The notes below the pieces were generated by a model. That model ran no database searches. It was not told the origin of the DNA and saw nothing but the letters and a program-made list of their open reading frames with translations. Shown one piece after another: positions 17,950 to 26,827 of a DNA stretch of 64,000 nt. The stretch is from positions 1,364,001-1,428,000 of the forward strand of contig CBDHCQ010000004.1 in assembly GCA_965261255.1 (NCBI GenBank), read 5' to 3'. Numbering within the stretch: the first letter of the stretch is position 1; every line of letters begins with the position of its first letter. The position numbers and the translations under genes were made by a program. This stretch comes from Bin80 sp965261255. GTDB lineage: Bacteria > Bacteroidota > Rhodothermia > Rhodothermales > Bin80.

Positions 17950-18651
17950 TTACGCGAGTTCGGAAAAGAACACATCAAAGTCGTCCTCATCTTCTTCCTC
18001 ATTCTCCAGGAACGGATAGATGTCCTGCAAGAGCTCCTGAAGCTTTGTACGTCCGCGGTTGATTCGGCTCTTCACGGTACCCATAGGCAGACCGGTGATA
18101 ACGGCAATTTCCTCGTAGCTGAGCTGCTGAATATCTCGCAGGATCACAACCTCGCGGAAGTGGTCAGGCAGTGCAAGAAGCCCCATCTGGATATGCTGAT
18201 CCTGGATGGCACTTTCAGCATGCTTGTCAGGTGCAAAGGTCTCGTCAGGGAGGGGCATTTCGAACTCCTCACCATCCCGGTTGAACGACTGGATGGAGTC
18301 CATCCGACGCCTGCTGCGTTTGCGGTACTCTGTTTTTGCCAGGTTGCCGGCAATGGTATACAGCCAAGTGGAAAACCGGGCAATTCTTTTGTAAGAGTGC
18401 CGGTTGCGGTATACACGAAGGAATGTTTCCTGGATTAGATCCTCACAGGCTTTCTTATCTCCGGTAAACCGGTACAGAAAATTGACCAGGGGACCGGTCC
18501 AGCGCTCCCAGAGGATATTATACGCCTCGACTACACCTGCCTGGAAATGCTCCATCAGGTCTTCATCGGACATCTCCTGTAGCGCGTCAAAGCGGCTGAG
18601 AGCCGAACGTCGTCTAACGTCCTTTCGAATGATGCGTGCTATGTTCCTCAC
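17950..18651 (-). CDS. RNA polymerase sigma factor, ECF type (first of two)
   Basis: 233 aa sigma-70-family factor with region 2 ('CEDLIQETFLRVYRNRHSY', 'ARFSTWLYTIAGNLA') and region 4 ('LSYEEIAVITGLPMGTVKSRINRGR'). No region 3 is present, as in extracytoplasmic-function factors. It ends in a strongly acidic tail ('ENEEEDEDDFDV'). The start is a GTG; the N-terminal 'SRFDAL-EM-DEDLME-FQ' block is shared with the paralogue at 19526, which supports this long start. No anti-sigma gene is adjacent, unlike most ECF factors. An inverted repeat lies just upstream at 18672-18698. Confidence 0.93.
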   Translation of the reverse strand: MRNIARIIRKDVRRRSALSRFDALQEMSDEDLMEHFQAGVVEAYNILWERWTGPLVNFLYRFTGDKKACEDLIQETFLRVYRNRHSYKRIARFSTWLYTIAGNLAKTEYRKRSRRRMDSIQSFNRDGEEFEMPLPDETFAPDKHAESAIQDQHIQMGLLALPDHFREVVILRDIQQLSYEEIAVITGLPMGTVKSRINRGRTKLQELLQDIYPFLENEEEDEDDFDVFFSELA

Positions 18652-19108
18652 GATTCTCTTGTTTTATATTTTAACGGGACCAATCTCGGCCCCCGTTACG
18701 TATTATATATACACCTTGTTACACCCTATGGCATAACGGACTCGGGTTTCATAAAATTGCCTTCACTGTATAAGGCAAGAATCCCTTGTACACCCATAGA
18801 GTAGTTCAGCGAATGTTCGTCAATTTGCTGCACGGCGGGGCCTGTAACAATCCGATGTCGTAGTCACCGGCTCCGGTACAGCTAAGAAGTTTACGACATT
18901 TTTTTTACAAAGTCAAGCGGTTGAGCGTTGATTATAATCATTTTGTTTTTTTCTAGGCAGCTGGTAGTCGTTCCGAGAGATAGTAGCCTCACATGTTCGT
19001 GGTGTGGCTAAGACAGAATTGCCACTGCAGTGGCCTAATGGGGATCCGTGCTCGCGACTTTTGGATCGACTATGAATCGTTACGATGATCTACGGCCGGG
19101 TTGCGGAT
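18652..19108. other. Gap upstream of the first sigma factor
   Basis: About 460 bases between the sigma factor start and the end of the DUF971 gene. It holds the 18672-18698 dyad and an AT-rich stretch at about 18700-18720 that may be a promoter. Nothing else is recognised. Confidence 0.4.
18672..18698. promoter_or_regulatory. Inverted repeat upstream of sigma factor gene
   Basis: TAACGGG and CCCGTTA form a perfect 7-bp dyad with a 13-base spacer. It lies 20-47 bases upstream of the GTG at 18651. It may be an operator or a leader hairpin. Confidence 0.3.
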
Positions 19109-19441
19109 CTATCTGCAACACGGACACATAGCACGTAGGCGTTCCCAAGTGAAAATGCCGCTGTTATGTCCATCATCCCAGGTCAGGCGTAAGCCTACGC
19201 TGCCTGCTACTTCAACTTTGACATTCTCCCACCGCATTAGGGCAGGTAAGTGGAAAATTTCCGGATCTGGCAACTCATGCATTTTTTCATGTCCCTGACA
19301 GCCCGCGCACGGACATGCGCGCCGCAGCCCATCCAGTGGAAAGACGCAGTCACGATCATCAGACCATCGGATGTGGAAAGTTTGGCGTTCCCGGTTGACA
19401 GTCACGCGTAGGCAGGTCACCGAGTCAGGCATACTGCTCAT
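19109..19441 (-). CDS. DUF971 domain protein
   Basis: 110 aa, the whole length of a stand-alone DUF971 domain (the N-terminal domain of gamma-butyrobetaine hydroxylase-like proteins). Motifs are 'FPLDGLRRACPCAGCQGH' with a Cys-x-x-Cys-like cluster, and a C-terminal 'ERLRAMCPCCR'. The cysteines and histidine suggest metal or iron-sulfur binding. Stand-alone DUF971 genes often occur near iron-sulfur genes, but here it sits between two paralogous sigma factor genes on the same strand. Its role is unknown. Confidence 0.85.
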   Translation of the reverse strand: MSSMPDSVTCLRVTVNRERQTFHIRWSDDRDCVFPLDGLRRACPCAGCQGHEKMHELPDPEIFHLPALMRWENVKVEVAGSVGLRLTWDDGHNSGIFTWERLRAMCPCCR

Positions 19442-19525
19442 TCGGCAGTTTATGGTTGACTGACACTATCGTAGGTCTCTTCGTAAAGAGATACCCTTAT
19501 AGTATAACTCCCTCCTCCTGATGGG

Positions 19526-20209
19526 TTATTTACGCCTATAGCGCCCATTCTTATCCTTGTTGAATGGATATACCCCCTTTAAGAGGTCCTGGAGTTTAGC
19601 GCGTCCCCGATTAATGCGGCTTTTGACGGTTCCCATTGGAAGACCCGTGATCTGAGCGATTTCATTGTATGAAAGTTGCTGAATATCACGAAGGATCACC
19701 ACCTCTTTAAAGTTTGGCGGAATTGAATCCAGCGCATCATGAATATACTGGTCCTGCAACGCGCTTTCTGCGTGCTTATCGGGCGAAAAGGTCTCGTCGG
19801 GTAACGGCATTTCGTATTCTTCGTTGTCTTTGTTTACAGACTGGATAGAGTACATGTGACGACGTTTCCGTTTACGGTACTCACTTCTTGCAAGGTTTCC
19901 GGCGATAGTATAGAGCCAAGTGGAGAACTTTGCAATACGCTGATAAGAGTGTCGGTTGCGATGGACGCGAAGAAAGGTCTCCTGCAGAAGGTCTTCGCAG
20001 CGCTTGCGGTCCCCCAGAAAACCATATAGATAGTGCACTAGGCGCTCGCTGTATCGGCTTACCAAAATATCGTAGGCTTCCACGGTCCCTGACTGGAAGA
20101 GCTCCATCAGGTCCTCGTCTGGCATTTCATGCAGGGCATCAAATCGACTGGCAGCCGACGAGCGTCTGCGGTCATTATTACGGGCTACTAAGCGGACTGT
20201 ACTGGCCAC
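19526..20209 (-). CDS. RNA polymerase sigma factor, ECF type (second of two)
   Basis: 227 aa, clearly a paralogue of the factor at 17950. Regions 2 and 4 are nearly identical between the two ('LPMGTVKSRINRGR', 'VVILRDIQQLSYNEIA'), and both share the 'YPF' segment after region 4. This copy lacks the acidic C-terminal tail and ends in basic residues ('KDKNGRYRRK'). Near-identical region 4.2 implies overlapping -35 recognition; the different tails may give different regulation. It has a GTG start like its paralogue. No anti-sigma gene is visible. Confidence 0.93.
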   Translation of the reverse strand: MASTVRLVARNNDRRRSSAASRFDALHEMPDEDLMELFQSGTVEAYDILVSRYSERLVHYLYGFLGDRKRCEDLLQETFLRVHRNRHSYQRIAKFSTWLYTIAGNLARSEYRKRKRRHMYSIQSVNKDNEEYEMPLPDETFSPDKHAESALQDQYIHDALDSIPPNFKEVVILRDIQQLSYNEIAQITGLPMGTVKSRINRGRAKLQDLLKGVYPFNKDKNGRYRRK

Positions 20210-20591
20210 GACCTGCGTGCTCTCACACGATATTATTTAGATTGGAGAGTAGATGTAACAGTTTCCCATGTAAGTCTGTCTGTTCGACACCCCTGCATAG
20301 CGAAATTACGCACTGCTACGTTATAGTCGACCGCAATCAGCATGCATTGATAACATTGTCGTATAATATTCGCAAGATACTGAATTGGAACACAATAGGC
20401 TGAAGAGTGACAGCGGGCTTGATACCGACACTTAGTATGTACGTCGATTTAGGACGATCCGCCTGCGTCTATTCTCGGCTAAGAAAGAGCTGACGCCCTG
20501 TGCCTAGATAGGTTGACGATATAATTCCAAAACATATATGGAGGTACTCTCGGTGCTGCGGAGTACCTAGCAATCAAAACCGGAGATTAAG
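20210..20591. other. Gap between divergent sigma factor and Smr genes
   Basis: About 380 bases carrying the promoters of both flanking genes. A TATAAT-like hexamer is seen near 20361 without a properly spaced -35, and the inverted repeat at 20542-20568. No gene recognised. Confidence 0.4.
20542..20568. promoter_or_regulatory. 8-bp inverted repeat upstream of the Smr gene
   Basis: AGGTACTC and GAGTACCT, a perfect dyad with an 11-base loop, 23 bases before the start at 20592. Operator or leader hairpin; no T-run follows. Confidence 0.35.
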
Positions 20592-20900
20592 TTGCCAAGT
20601 AATCCTAGTCGAAAGACTGAAGACTTGATCCGTTATCCCACAGACGGGGTACTGGACCTGCACACGTTCCATCCACGGGACGCGGCCGGAGTGACACGCG
20701 AGTATCTTCGCGAGTGCCATAGAGAGGGCACGTACTGTGTGCGAATTATTCACGGTAAGGGCACGGGAACGCTGAGAGCCATCGTACACGCGGTTCTGTC
20801 TGATTGTCCACTGGTTGACTCTTGGGGAACTGCGCCTGACTCAAGCGGCTGGGGAGCAACCGTGGTTAACCTTAAGGGGAATTACACGTCTGATAAATGA
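20592..20900 (+). CDS. Smr-domain protein
   Basis: 102 aa, essentially one Smr (small MutS-related) domain. 'LDLHTFHPRDA' is the LDLHG-like first motif, and 'VRIIHGKGTGTLRAIV' contains the HGxGxGxL signature. Smr domains are nucleases that cut DNA or mRNA, for example on collided ribosomes. No MutS core is present. The best start is a TTG at 20592, preceded by GGAG at a proper distance. It stands alone between the divergent sigma factor and the convergent mdh. Confidence 0.85.
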   Translation: MPSNPSRKTEDLIRYPTDGVLDLHTFHPRDAAGVTREYLRECHREGTYCVRIIHGKGTGTLRAIVHAVLSDCPLVDSWGTAPDSSGWGATVVNLKGNYTSDK

Positions 20901-21218
20901 TCTTATGCAGCTGTTGTATAATCATTTTGCGGATCACGGAGTTAGTGATCCGAGCGCTTTCACCGTATGGTTTCCCCAATCCCGGAGGTCAGTATGTCTG
21001 GACTTGCTGGGATGCTTCGTCCTGCCGTGCGTGCAAGGTGTTCCGTACGATCTTGTATGCACCCTCGAATTCGTCCAGATTCTTGCCCGTGGCTTGATTG
21101 CTGGGCGATAGCCGCTGTATGGCGTTGGCAGGATTAGTTTCCTTTTCTCTTTGCCCTATTCATGAAGGGAACCCCGACGGCGTGATTTGCTCACCCGATC
21201 GGTTACGCACAAATATAA
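20901..21218. other. Short gap, no gene supported
   Basis: About 320 bases between the ends of the Smr gene and mdh. Short frames on both strands overlap here, none with a start, ribosome site and family signature together. Confidence 0.4.
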
Positions 21219-22166
21219 TCAAGCATTCGACTGACTCAGTACGCGCTTGAGTGCTTCAAAATTGCTCCGGATATGGTTTGCAGAAATGTCCATGAGCGCC
21301 TGCTCTGAATCATTCAAATCGACCGTTACTATTTCTTGGATGCCCGAGTGACCAAGACGGACAGGCAGACCAATAAACAGATTAGAAAGACCATACTCCC
21401 CCGAAGGGCATGCAGCACAGGGTAGCACTCTGCCGGAGTTCTTAACAATTGCTTCGACCATTTGTGCGGCTGCAGCGCCGGGTGCATACCATGCAGAAGT
21501 ACCCATCAGCTTCACGATCTCGCCACCCCCACTCTTGGTACGCGCTACAATTTCCTCGATCTGATCCGCGGGGAGCAGTTCTGTGAGGGGAATCCCTCCA
21601 ACCGTAGTATAGCGTGGAAGAGGTACCATCGTATCCCCATGTCCACCCAGTAAGAGTGCTTGAATATCCTTGACAGACACATCAAGTGCCATTGCAATAA
21701 AGGCTCGAAATCTGGCCGTGTCCAGAACACCGGCCATTCCCATGACACGGTTAGCCGGGAAACCGCTGGCTTCGTGAGCTACATAAGTCATAACATCAAG
21801 TGGGTTCGAAACCACGATGATGATAGCATTCGGGCTTTTAGCCACAAAGGACTCGGTTACCGTGCGCACGATGTTGGCATTAATTCCCAGGAGGTCGTCG
21901 CGGCTCATGCCCGGCCGCCGTGGAACCCCACTGGTGATTACACAAATATCGGAGTCTGCGGTAGCTCCATAATCGTTTGTAACCCCCTTGACTTCCGTAT
22001 CAAACAAATGAATCGGAGCAGATTCTGCCATATCAAGGGCCTTCCCTTCCGAAAGACCGTCCTTGATATCAATCAGGACTACCTCATTGACCATGTCCTT
22101 GTGGGCCACGCATTCTGCAACGGTGGCTCCGACATTGCCAGCTCCAATAACCGTAACCTTGTTCAT
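21219..22166 (-). CDS. mdh: Malate dehydrogenase (LDH-like type)
   Basis: 315 aa, NAD-dependent interconversion of malate and oxaloacetate in the citric acid cycle. Dinucleotide motif 'GAGNVG' is at residues 8-13. The substrate loop 'RRPGMSRDDLL' has the paired arginines expected of a malate rather than lactate enzyme, and the catalytic histidine is in 'GGHGDTMVP'. It belongs to the tetrameric, LDH-like MDH class found in Bacteroidota and Chlorobi. It starts at an ATG and is divergent from the exonuclease fusion; a good promoter candidate lies in between. Confidence 0.96.
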   Translation of the reverse strand: MNKVTVIGAGNVGATVAECVAHKDMVNEVVLIDIKDGLSEGKALDMAESAPIHLFDTEVKGVTNDYGATADSDICVITSGVPRRPGMSRDDLLGINANIVRTVTESFVAKSPNAIIIVVSNPLDVMTYVAHEASGFPANRVMGMAGVLDTARFRAFIAMALDVSVKDIQALLLGGHGDTMVPLPRYTTVGGIPLTELLPADQIEEIVARTKSGGGEIVKLMGTSAWYAPGAAAAQMVEAIVKNSGRVLPCAACPSGEYGLSNLFIGLPVRLGHSGIQEIVTVDLNDSEQALMDISANHIRSNFEALKRVLSQSNA

Positions 22167-22214
22167 AATAATTACCTTGTTATGTTGACAGCAAAGGTGG
22201 TACGCTCAGACATT

Positions 22215-22243
22215 CAAATATACTCATAAGCATCTGATGCAAG
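22215..22243 (-). promoter_or_regulatory. Bacteroidota-type promoter candidate for mdh
   Basis: On the minus strand TATATTTG (22222-22215) matches the TAnnTTTG -7 box of Bacteroidota, with CTTG 17 bases upstream as a -33 element. It gives a leader of about 40-50 bases before the mdh ATG. The upstream element overlaps the first codons of the divergent gene. Confidence 0.45.
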
Positions 22244-23871
22244 TTCGGGATGCAACGTTTGTGATCGTTGACCTGGAAACGACAGGAACACATGCAACAC
22301 GCGATCGGATTATTGAGGTCGGAGCTGTCAAGATGCGTTCAGGTGAGGTGGTGGACACAATGGAGACGCTGGTTGATCCCCAGTGTACTATTTCGCGACA
22401 CATTACCCGAATTACAGGCATCACTAGCGCGGATGTTTTTGATCAGCCGCAGATAGAAGAAGTGCTGCCGCAATTCCTGGATTTTTTGGGAGATGCAATA
22501 TTTGTTGCGCATTACTGCCAGTTTGATTCAAGTTTTATTGATGCCGAACTGCAGCGGACAGGCCTGGCGCCACTCAGTAACCCAAAGCTTTGCACGCTGC
22601 GTCTGGCACGTCGACTGCTTCAGGGTTTACCATCCAAGGGTCTCAGTAGCCTGATCACTTTTTTTGACCTTGATTCGGGGCAGCGTCATCGTGCCTTAAG
22701 TGACGCAATTGCCACGCAGCAGGTACTCACCCGATTACTCTACAGATTGGAGGAGCAGTACGCAATAACTGAGGTAGATGCGCTTCTTGCTTTTCAGCAT
22801 TCGAGGTACAAAGGGCTTCATCGCAATCAGGAACGGCAAGTGCATATCCAAAAGAAAATATTGCGAGAATTGCCGCGTGCTTCAGGAGTGTATCGCATGA
22901 TTGGTCCGGGGGACAAGTTGCTTTACATTGGCAAAGCCCGTGTGCTTAGCGACCGGGTTCGCAGCTATTTTGCTGGTGTGGAGGGACATGCTCCGCATAT
23001 TCGGAAAATGATGCAGAAAGTCCAGGACATCGAATGGTCAGAGACGGCAACAGAACTTGAAGCACTTCTGTTGGAATCGCGCCTAATCAAAGAGCATGCT
23101 CCGCCGTTCAACAAGGCGGCTCGCAAATATCGTCGACGTCCGTTTTTGCGTCTTGGTACAGTTGGGAATGGAGTCTGGATTACAGTGATTGAACATGTAC
23201 ACGCAGATGGAGCACGGCATTACGGGCCTTTGGCCAATCGTCGGGAAGCAGAGCATTTGGCCGAGGCACTCGTGACGTTGTATGGTGCGTCACCAAGTTC
23301 TTTCAAGAACCCCGAACCAGTTGGTGTAGGATTGGGTTCAGCCCTGATTGGGGGTCGTCTTACGGAGGAGGGGTTTGCACAGGCGACAGCTTTTCTTCAG
23401 GGAGAAAGCAGCGAGGCAGTGACCACACTGGAGCAGAGAATGCAGCGCGCCGCCAAAAGGCAGGCCTATGAGCGAGCAGCCCAGATACGTAACTTGCTGG
23501 TCACGATGAAGATGATTCATTCACGTCCGCACTTTACTCGCGTTGCGCTGTTAGAGCGGAGCGGTGCTGTACTATACCGGAATGAGGATAAAATAGAAGT
23601 GCATTTTGTTGTCCACGGCTGTCCGACTTTACATCGGTTTTGGCCATGTGACGAAGATGTATTCAGAGAAGCACTTGTGGTGTTTCAGGATCAATTGCTT
23701 CAACCGCAAGATCGCTTAAAGATGCATCAGGTTGATGCAGTCAGTCTACTGAGTACCTGGATGTTCAAGAAGCGGGATCACATACATGTGCTTTTGTGGG
23801 CAACGGAGAATTCTTTGTCAGAGTTTGAGTGTGAGTTGCGGTCGTTACTTGAAGAAATGCACACTAAATGA
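22237..23871 (+). CDS. DnaQ-like exonuclease fused to GIY-YIG/UVR nuclease
   Basis: 544 aa. Residues ~5-165 are a DEDDh 3'-5' exonuclease like DNA polymerase III epsilon: 'IVDLETTG' holds the first acidic pair and 'HRALSDA' the last histidine and aspartate. Residues ~215-300 are a GIY-YIG nuclease domain like that of UvrC ('SGVYRM', 'LLYIGKA' at 228-234, 'ESRLIKEHAPPFN'). About 399-430 looks like a UVR motif ('AYERAAQIRNLL'), the UvrB-contact helix pair. The C-terminal RNase H-like half of UvrC is missing, as in Cho. Exonuclease/GIY-YIG fusions are known, for instance in mycobacteria, and are thought to act in repair. The gene starts at an ATG. Confidence 0.9.
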   Translation: MQVRDATFVIVDLETTGTHATRDRIIEVGAVKMRSGEVVDTMETLVDPQCTISRHITRITGITSADVFDQPQIEEVLPQFLDFLGDAIFVAHYCQFDSSFIDAELQRTGLAPLSNPKLCTLRLARRLLQGLPSKGLSSLITFFDLDSGQRHRALSDAIATQQVLTRLLYRLEEQYAITEVDALLAFQHSRYKGLHRNQERQVHIQKKILRELPRASGVYRMIGPGDKLLYIGKARVLSDRVRSYFAGVEGHAPHIRKMMQKVQDIEWSETATELEALLLESRLIKEHAPPFNKAARKYRRRPFLRLGTVGNGVWITVIEHVHADGARHYGPLANRREAEHLAEALVTLYGASPSSFKNPEPVGVGLGSALIGGRLTEEGFAQATAFLQGESSEAVTTLEQRMQRAAKRQAYERAAQIRNLLVTMKMIHSRPHFTRVALLERSGAVLYRNEDKIEVHFVVHGCPTLHRFWPCDEDVFREALVVFQDQLLQPQDRLKMHQVDAVSLLSTWMFKKRDHIHVLLWATENSLSEFECELRSLLEEMHTK

Positions 23872-23903
23872 GGGCATTCTGATTTTTTTGGGATACATAC
23901 CGG

Positions 23904-23933
23904 TTTGTAACTTGGAGTATCTGGCTAGATTTG
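23904..23933 (+). promoter_or_regulatory. Promoter candidate for the nuo genes
   Basis: TTTG (23904-23907) and TAGATTTG (23926-23933), 18 bases apart, match the -33/-7 boxes of Bacteroidota sigma-A promoters apart from a spacing one or two bases short. The ATG of nuoJ is 37 bases further on. It would drive a transcript starting at nuoJ, independent of nuoA-I. Confidence 0.45.
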
Positions 23934-23970
23934 CCTAAATTCGCATTGGTGGATTTTTTGATCACAATAA

Positions 23971-24474
23971 ATGCTTGCAGAGACATTTTTTATTGCGGCT
24001 GGCCTGTTGGCGGTGATTGCAGCGTTGGGGATGCTGGTTTCGCGCAGCCCCGTGCGGAGTGCGCTGTGGCTGATCCTGGTTATGCTGTGTGTAGCCGGAC
24101 TGTATATGACATTGAGCGCTGAATTTATTGCTGTTGTTCAAGTATTAGTCTACGCAGGGGCCATCATGGTTCTGTTCCTGTTTGTCATTATGCTGCTCAA
24201 TCTGGGGGCGTTACCCAATTTTGAGCGAGTTGATTTCAAGAAGGGGGTTGGATTTGTTTTGGGCACTGTGATCCTAGCCCAGTTAGTTTACATTACGGCT
24301 ACGGCATCTGAGCCATTGGTAACGGCGTCATTTGATCCTACGGAGACTGGATCAGCATTGAAGATTGCAGAGGAGCTGTTTACGCGCTATGCTCTTCCGT
24401 TTGAGATTATTGGGATTTTACTACTGGTGGCAACTGTAGGAGCAGTCATGCTGGCAAAACGCACATTTGAGTGA
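23971..24474 (+). CDS. nuoJ: NADH-quinone oxidoreductase subunit J
   Basis: 167 aa integral membrane subunit of respiratory complex I, five predicted helices. The conserved third helix region 'QVLVYAGAIMVLFLFVIML' is the NuoJ signature that forms the link to the quinone cavity. First gene of a complex I block that lacks nuoA-I, so those must lie elsewhere. The stop is 25 bases before nuoK. Confidence 0.94.
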   Translation: MLAETFFIAAGLLAVIAALGMLVSRSPVRSALWLILVMLCVAGLYMTLSAEFIAVVQVLVYAGAIMVLFLFVIMLLNLGALPNFERVDFKKGVGFVLGTVILAQLVYITATASEPLVTASFDPTETGSALKIAEELFTRYALPFEIIGILLLVATVGAVMLAKRTFE

Positions 24475-24499
24475 ATAACAACGTTGGGTTCATACTTCA

Positions 24500-24805
24500 A
24501 TGGAAATTCCGCTTACATGGTATCTGACGCTTAGTGCGGTGCTCTTCTCAATCGGAGTGATGGGGGTACTTTTTCGAAGTAATCTCATCGTGATCCTGAT
24601 GTCTATTGAGTTGATGCTCAACGCGGTTAATCTCACACTAATTGCGTTCGGTCAGTTTATGGGAGATATAACGGGCCAGATACTGGTATTCTTTGTAATT
24701 TCGGTGGCTGCCGCTGAGGCTGCCGTAGGTCTTGCGATTGTGATTGCGATCTTCCGTAACAAGCTCACTGTGGATGTTAACGATATCAAATTATTCAGGC
24801 ATTGA
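24500..24805 (+). CDS. nuoK: NADH-quinone oxidoreductase subunit K
   Basis: 101 aa, three-helix complex I subunit of the MrpC/NuoK type. The conserved glutamate of the second helix is in 'LMSIELMLNAVNL', and the third helix contains 'AAAEAAVGLAI' with the other conserved glutamate. Normal length. It lies between nuoJ and nuoL, with its stop close to or overlapping the nuoL start. Confidence 0.95.
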   Translation: MEIPLTWYLTLSAVLFSIGVMGVLFRSNLIVILMSIELMLNAVNLTLIAFGQFMGDITGQILVFFVISVAAAEAAVGLAIVIAIFRNKLTVDVNDIKLFRH

Positions 24806-24813
24806 GTCAGTTA

Positions 24814-26808
24814 ATGTCCACTGATCTGATTGTTCGATCCATCATTCTTTTACCGCTCGCGGGGGCGGTATTTCTAGGATTGGTTCCTCTGTTTGCGCGT
24901 GGTATTCGCGCTAATAAGGGATTTCTAGGGGCTGTGGGCGTCCTAATGGTCGCAATACCGTTTGGTCTCACCACTTTCCTTTTTGCCCAGGGAGTGGATT
25001 CTGCATATGTCGCCACCCTTTACACGTGGCTGGGTGCTGGTGATTTTTCGGTTTCAATGGCCTATCGGATTGACGAGCTCTCTTTGATCATGACCTTGGT
25101 GGTCACGGGGGTGGGAGCGTTGATTCATGTTTATGCGGTCGGCTATATGGCGGAGGATCGATCTTTCTGGAAATTCTTTGCCTATCTGAACCTGTTCATA
25201 TTTATGATGCTTAACCTAGTCCTGGCTGACAATCTGTTAGTCATGTTTCTGGGTTGGGAAGGTGTGGGGTTGTGCTCTTATCTGCTGATTGGATTCTGGT
25301 ATGAAGAACGCAAGAACAGTGCGGCAGCGAGTAAGGCCTTTATTGTCAACAGGGTAGGGGATTTTGCATTTTTGCTGGCTATGTTCATTCTGGTCAAAGA
25401 GTTGGGCAGTTTGGATTTTGACAATGTCCTTACTGGTGCAGAGGCGATGTCTGAAGGAACCATAGCAACAGTTGTGCTGCTCCTGTTCGTGGGCGCCACA
25501 GGCAAGAGCGCACAGATCCCATTGTTCATTTGGTTGCCTGATGCAATGGCAGGACCTACGCCGGTTTCTGCTTTGATCCACGCGGCGACGATGGTAACCA
25601 GTGGGCTCTATTTACTGGCCCGGCTTTCGTCGCTGGTGCTCATGGCACCGGGCGTGATGATACTTATTGCCGTAATTGGCGCAGTCACAGCCTTGGTTGC
25701 GGCAACCATTGCGCTTACCCAACGAGATATCAAGCGCGTGTTAGCCTATTCGACCGTGTCTCAATTGGGATTCATGTTTATGGCGGCCGGTGTAGGAGCT
25801 TTCTTTGTTGCAATTTTTCACGTGGTCACGCATGCTTTCTTCAAAGCCTGCTTATTCCTAGGCTCTGGCAGCGTGATACATGGAATGCACCATGTGGAGC
25901 ATGACCTTCGACACCAGGGGTATGAGGGTCCGTTCGATGCACAGGATATGCATTACATGGGAGGGCTGAAGAAGTATATGCCAGTGACCCGTTGGACCTA
26001 CCTCATAGCGACCCTTGCGATTGCGGGCATACCGCTAAGTGCGGGTTTCTTTTCGAAGGATGAAATCCTGTTCAAGGCCTTCGAGTACGGGTACGATGGT
26101 AATCCTTATGCATGGTTTGTCTGGGGGGTGGGCATTGTTACAGCACTCCTTACTGCGTTCTATATGACGCGCTCGTATATGCTGACCTTTGAGGGGAAGG
26201 CTAGGTGGCCCTTGCAGGATCAATTGCATCCGCATGAGTCACCGAGATCTATGACATGGCCGCTGATGATTCTGGCAGGCCTGTCAGTCATCGGTGGTTT
26301 CATTGGCTTACCCAAGGTTGCCAAAGAGCTTGGACTGTCCAATTGGATTCACGATTACCTAGTTGGACATGAAGGTCACCTAGGACCTGTGGCAGAACCT
26401 GAGATTCATGCCCATGTGAGCGTCATGGCTGAGATTGCGCTTATTTTGCTTGGCGCCGGTATCGCTGTGGTTGGGGTCATATGGGCTTGGCGATTTTTTG
26501 CCAAATATGAACTTGGTGGTGACCAAGTCATCCAGAGCCGATTCGGTTCCCTCTATCGCTGGTGGCAATCAAGCTATTATTGGGACAAGTTTTATGATCG
26601 AACGCTTGTGCGACCCGTGATTGGTGGCGCGCAAAAAGCCTTTGCACCATTTGATCAGCATATTGTAGACGGACTGGTCAATGCTGCGGGGCGCATAGCC
26701 ATGGTGTTCGGATGGCTGTTTGGAAGGTTACAGACTGGCGTTGTGCAGAATTATGCGCTCGCTATCGTACTTGGGACCGTTCTGATCATTGCTCTCTTAC
26801 TGTTGTAA
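24814..26808 (+). CDS. nuoL: NADH-quinone oxidoreductase subunit L
   Basis: 664 aa, distal proton-pumping subunit of complex I, related to MrpA antiporters. Motifs 'GWEGVGLCSYLLIGFWYE' (pump glutamate region) and 'ATGKSAQIPLFIWLPDAMAG' (conserved lysine) are intact. The C-terminal lateral helix region is present. I use the ATG at 24814; a TTG at 24802, which would overlap the nuoK stop, is an alternative. A long hydrophilic His-rich loop ('HDYLVGHEGHLGP') precedes the last helices. Confidence 0.95.
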   Translation: MSTDLIVRSIILLPLAGAVFLGLVPLFARGIRANKGFLGAVGVLMVAIPFGLTTFLFAQGVDSAYVATLYTWLGAGDFSVSMAYRIDELSLIMTLVVTGVGALIHVYAVGYMAEDRSFWKFFAYLNLFIFMMLNLVLADNLLVMFLGWEGVGLCSYLLIGFWYEERKNSAAASKAFIVNRVGDFAFLLAMFILVKELGSLDFDNVLTGAEAMSEGTIATVVLLLFVGATGKSAQIPLFIWLPDAMAGPTPVSALIHAATMVTSGLYLLARLSSLVLMAPGVMILIAVIGAVTALVAATIALTQRDIKRVLAYSTVSQLGFMFMAAGVGAFFVAIFHVVTHAFFKACLFLGSGSVIHGMHHVEHDLRHQGYEGPFDAQDMHYMGGLKKYMPVTRWTYLIATLAIAGIPLSAGFFSKDEILFKAFEYGYDGNPYAWFVWGVGIVTALLTAFYMTRSYMLTFEGKARWPLQDQLHPHESPRSMTWPLMILAGLSVIGGFIGLPKVAKELGLSNWIHDYLVGHEGHLGPVAEPEIHAHVSVMAEIALILLGAGIAVVGVIWAWRFFAKYELGGDQVIQSRFGSLYRWWQSSYYWDKFYDRTLVRPVIGGAQKAFAPFDQHIVDGLVNAAGRIAMVFGWLFGRLQTGVVQNYALAIVLGTVLIIALLLL

Positions 26809-26827
26809 TGGGACGGAGATAAAGGCT

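Noticed and set aside
20901..21218. Minus-strand 43-codon stretch with protein-like composition and plus-strand frames
   Set aside because: The minus-strand frame has no start codon, and the plus-strand frames have no signature.
26789..26827. N-terminal extension of NuoM overlapping nuoL
   Set aside because: The extension is the shifted frame of the nuoL end; the ATG at 26828 has a ribosome site and matches the NuoM N-terminus.
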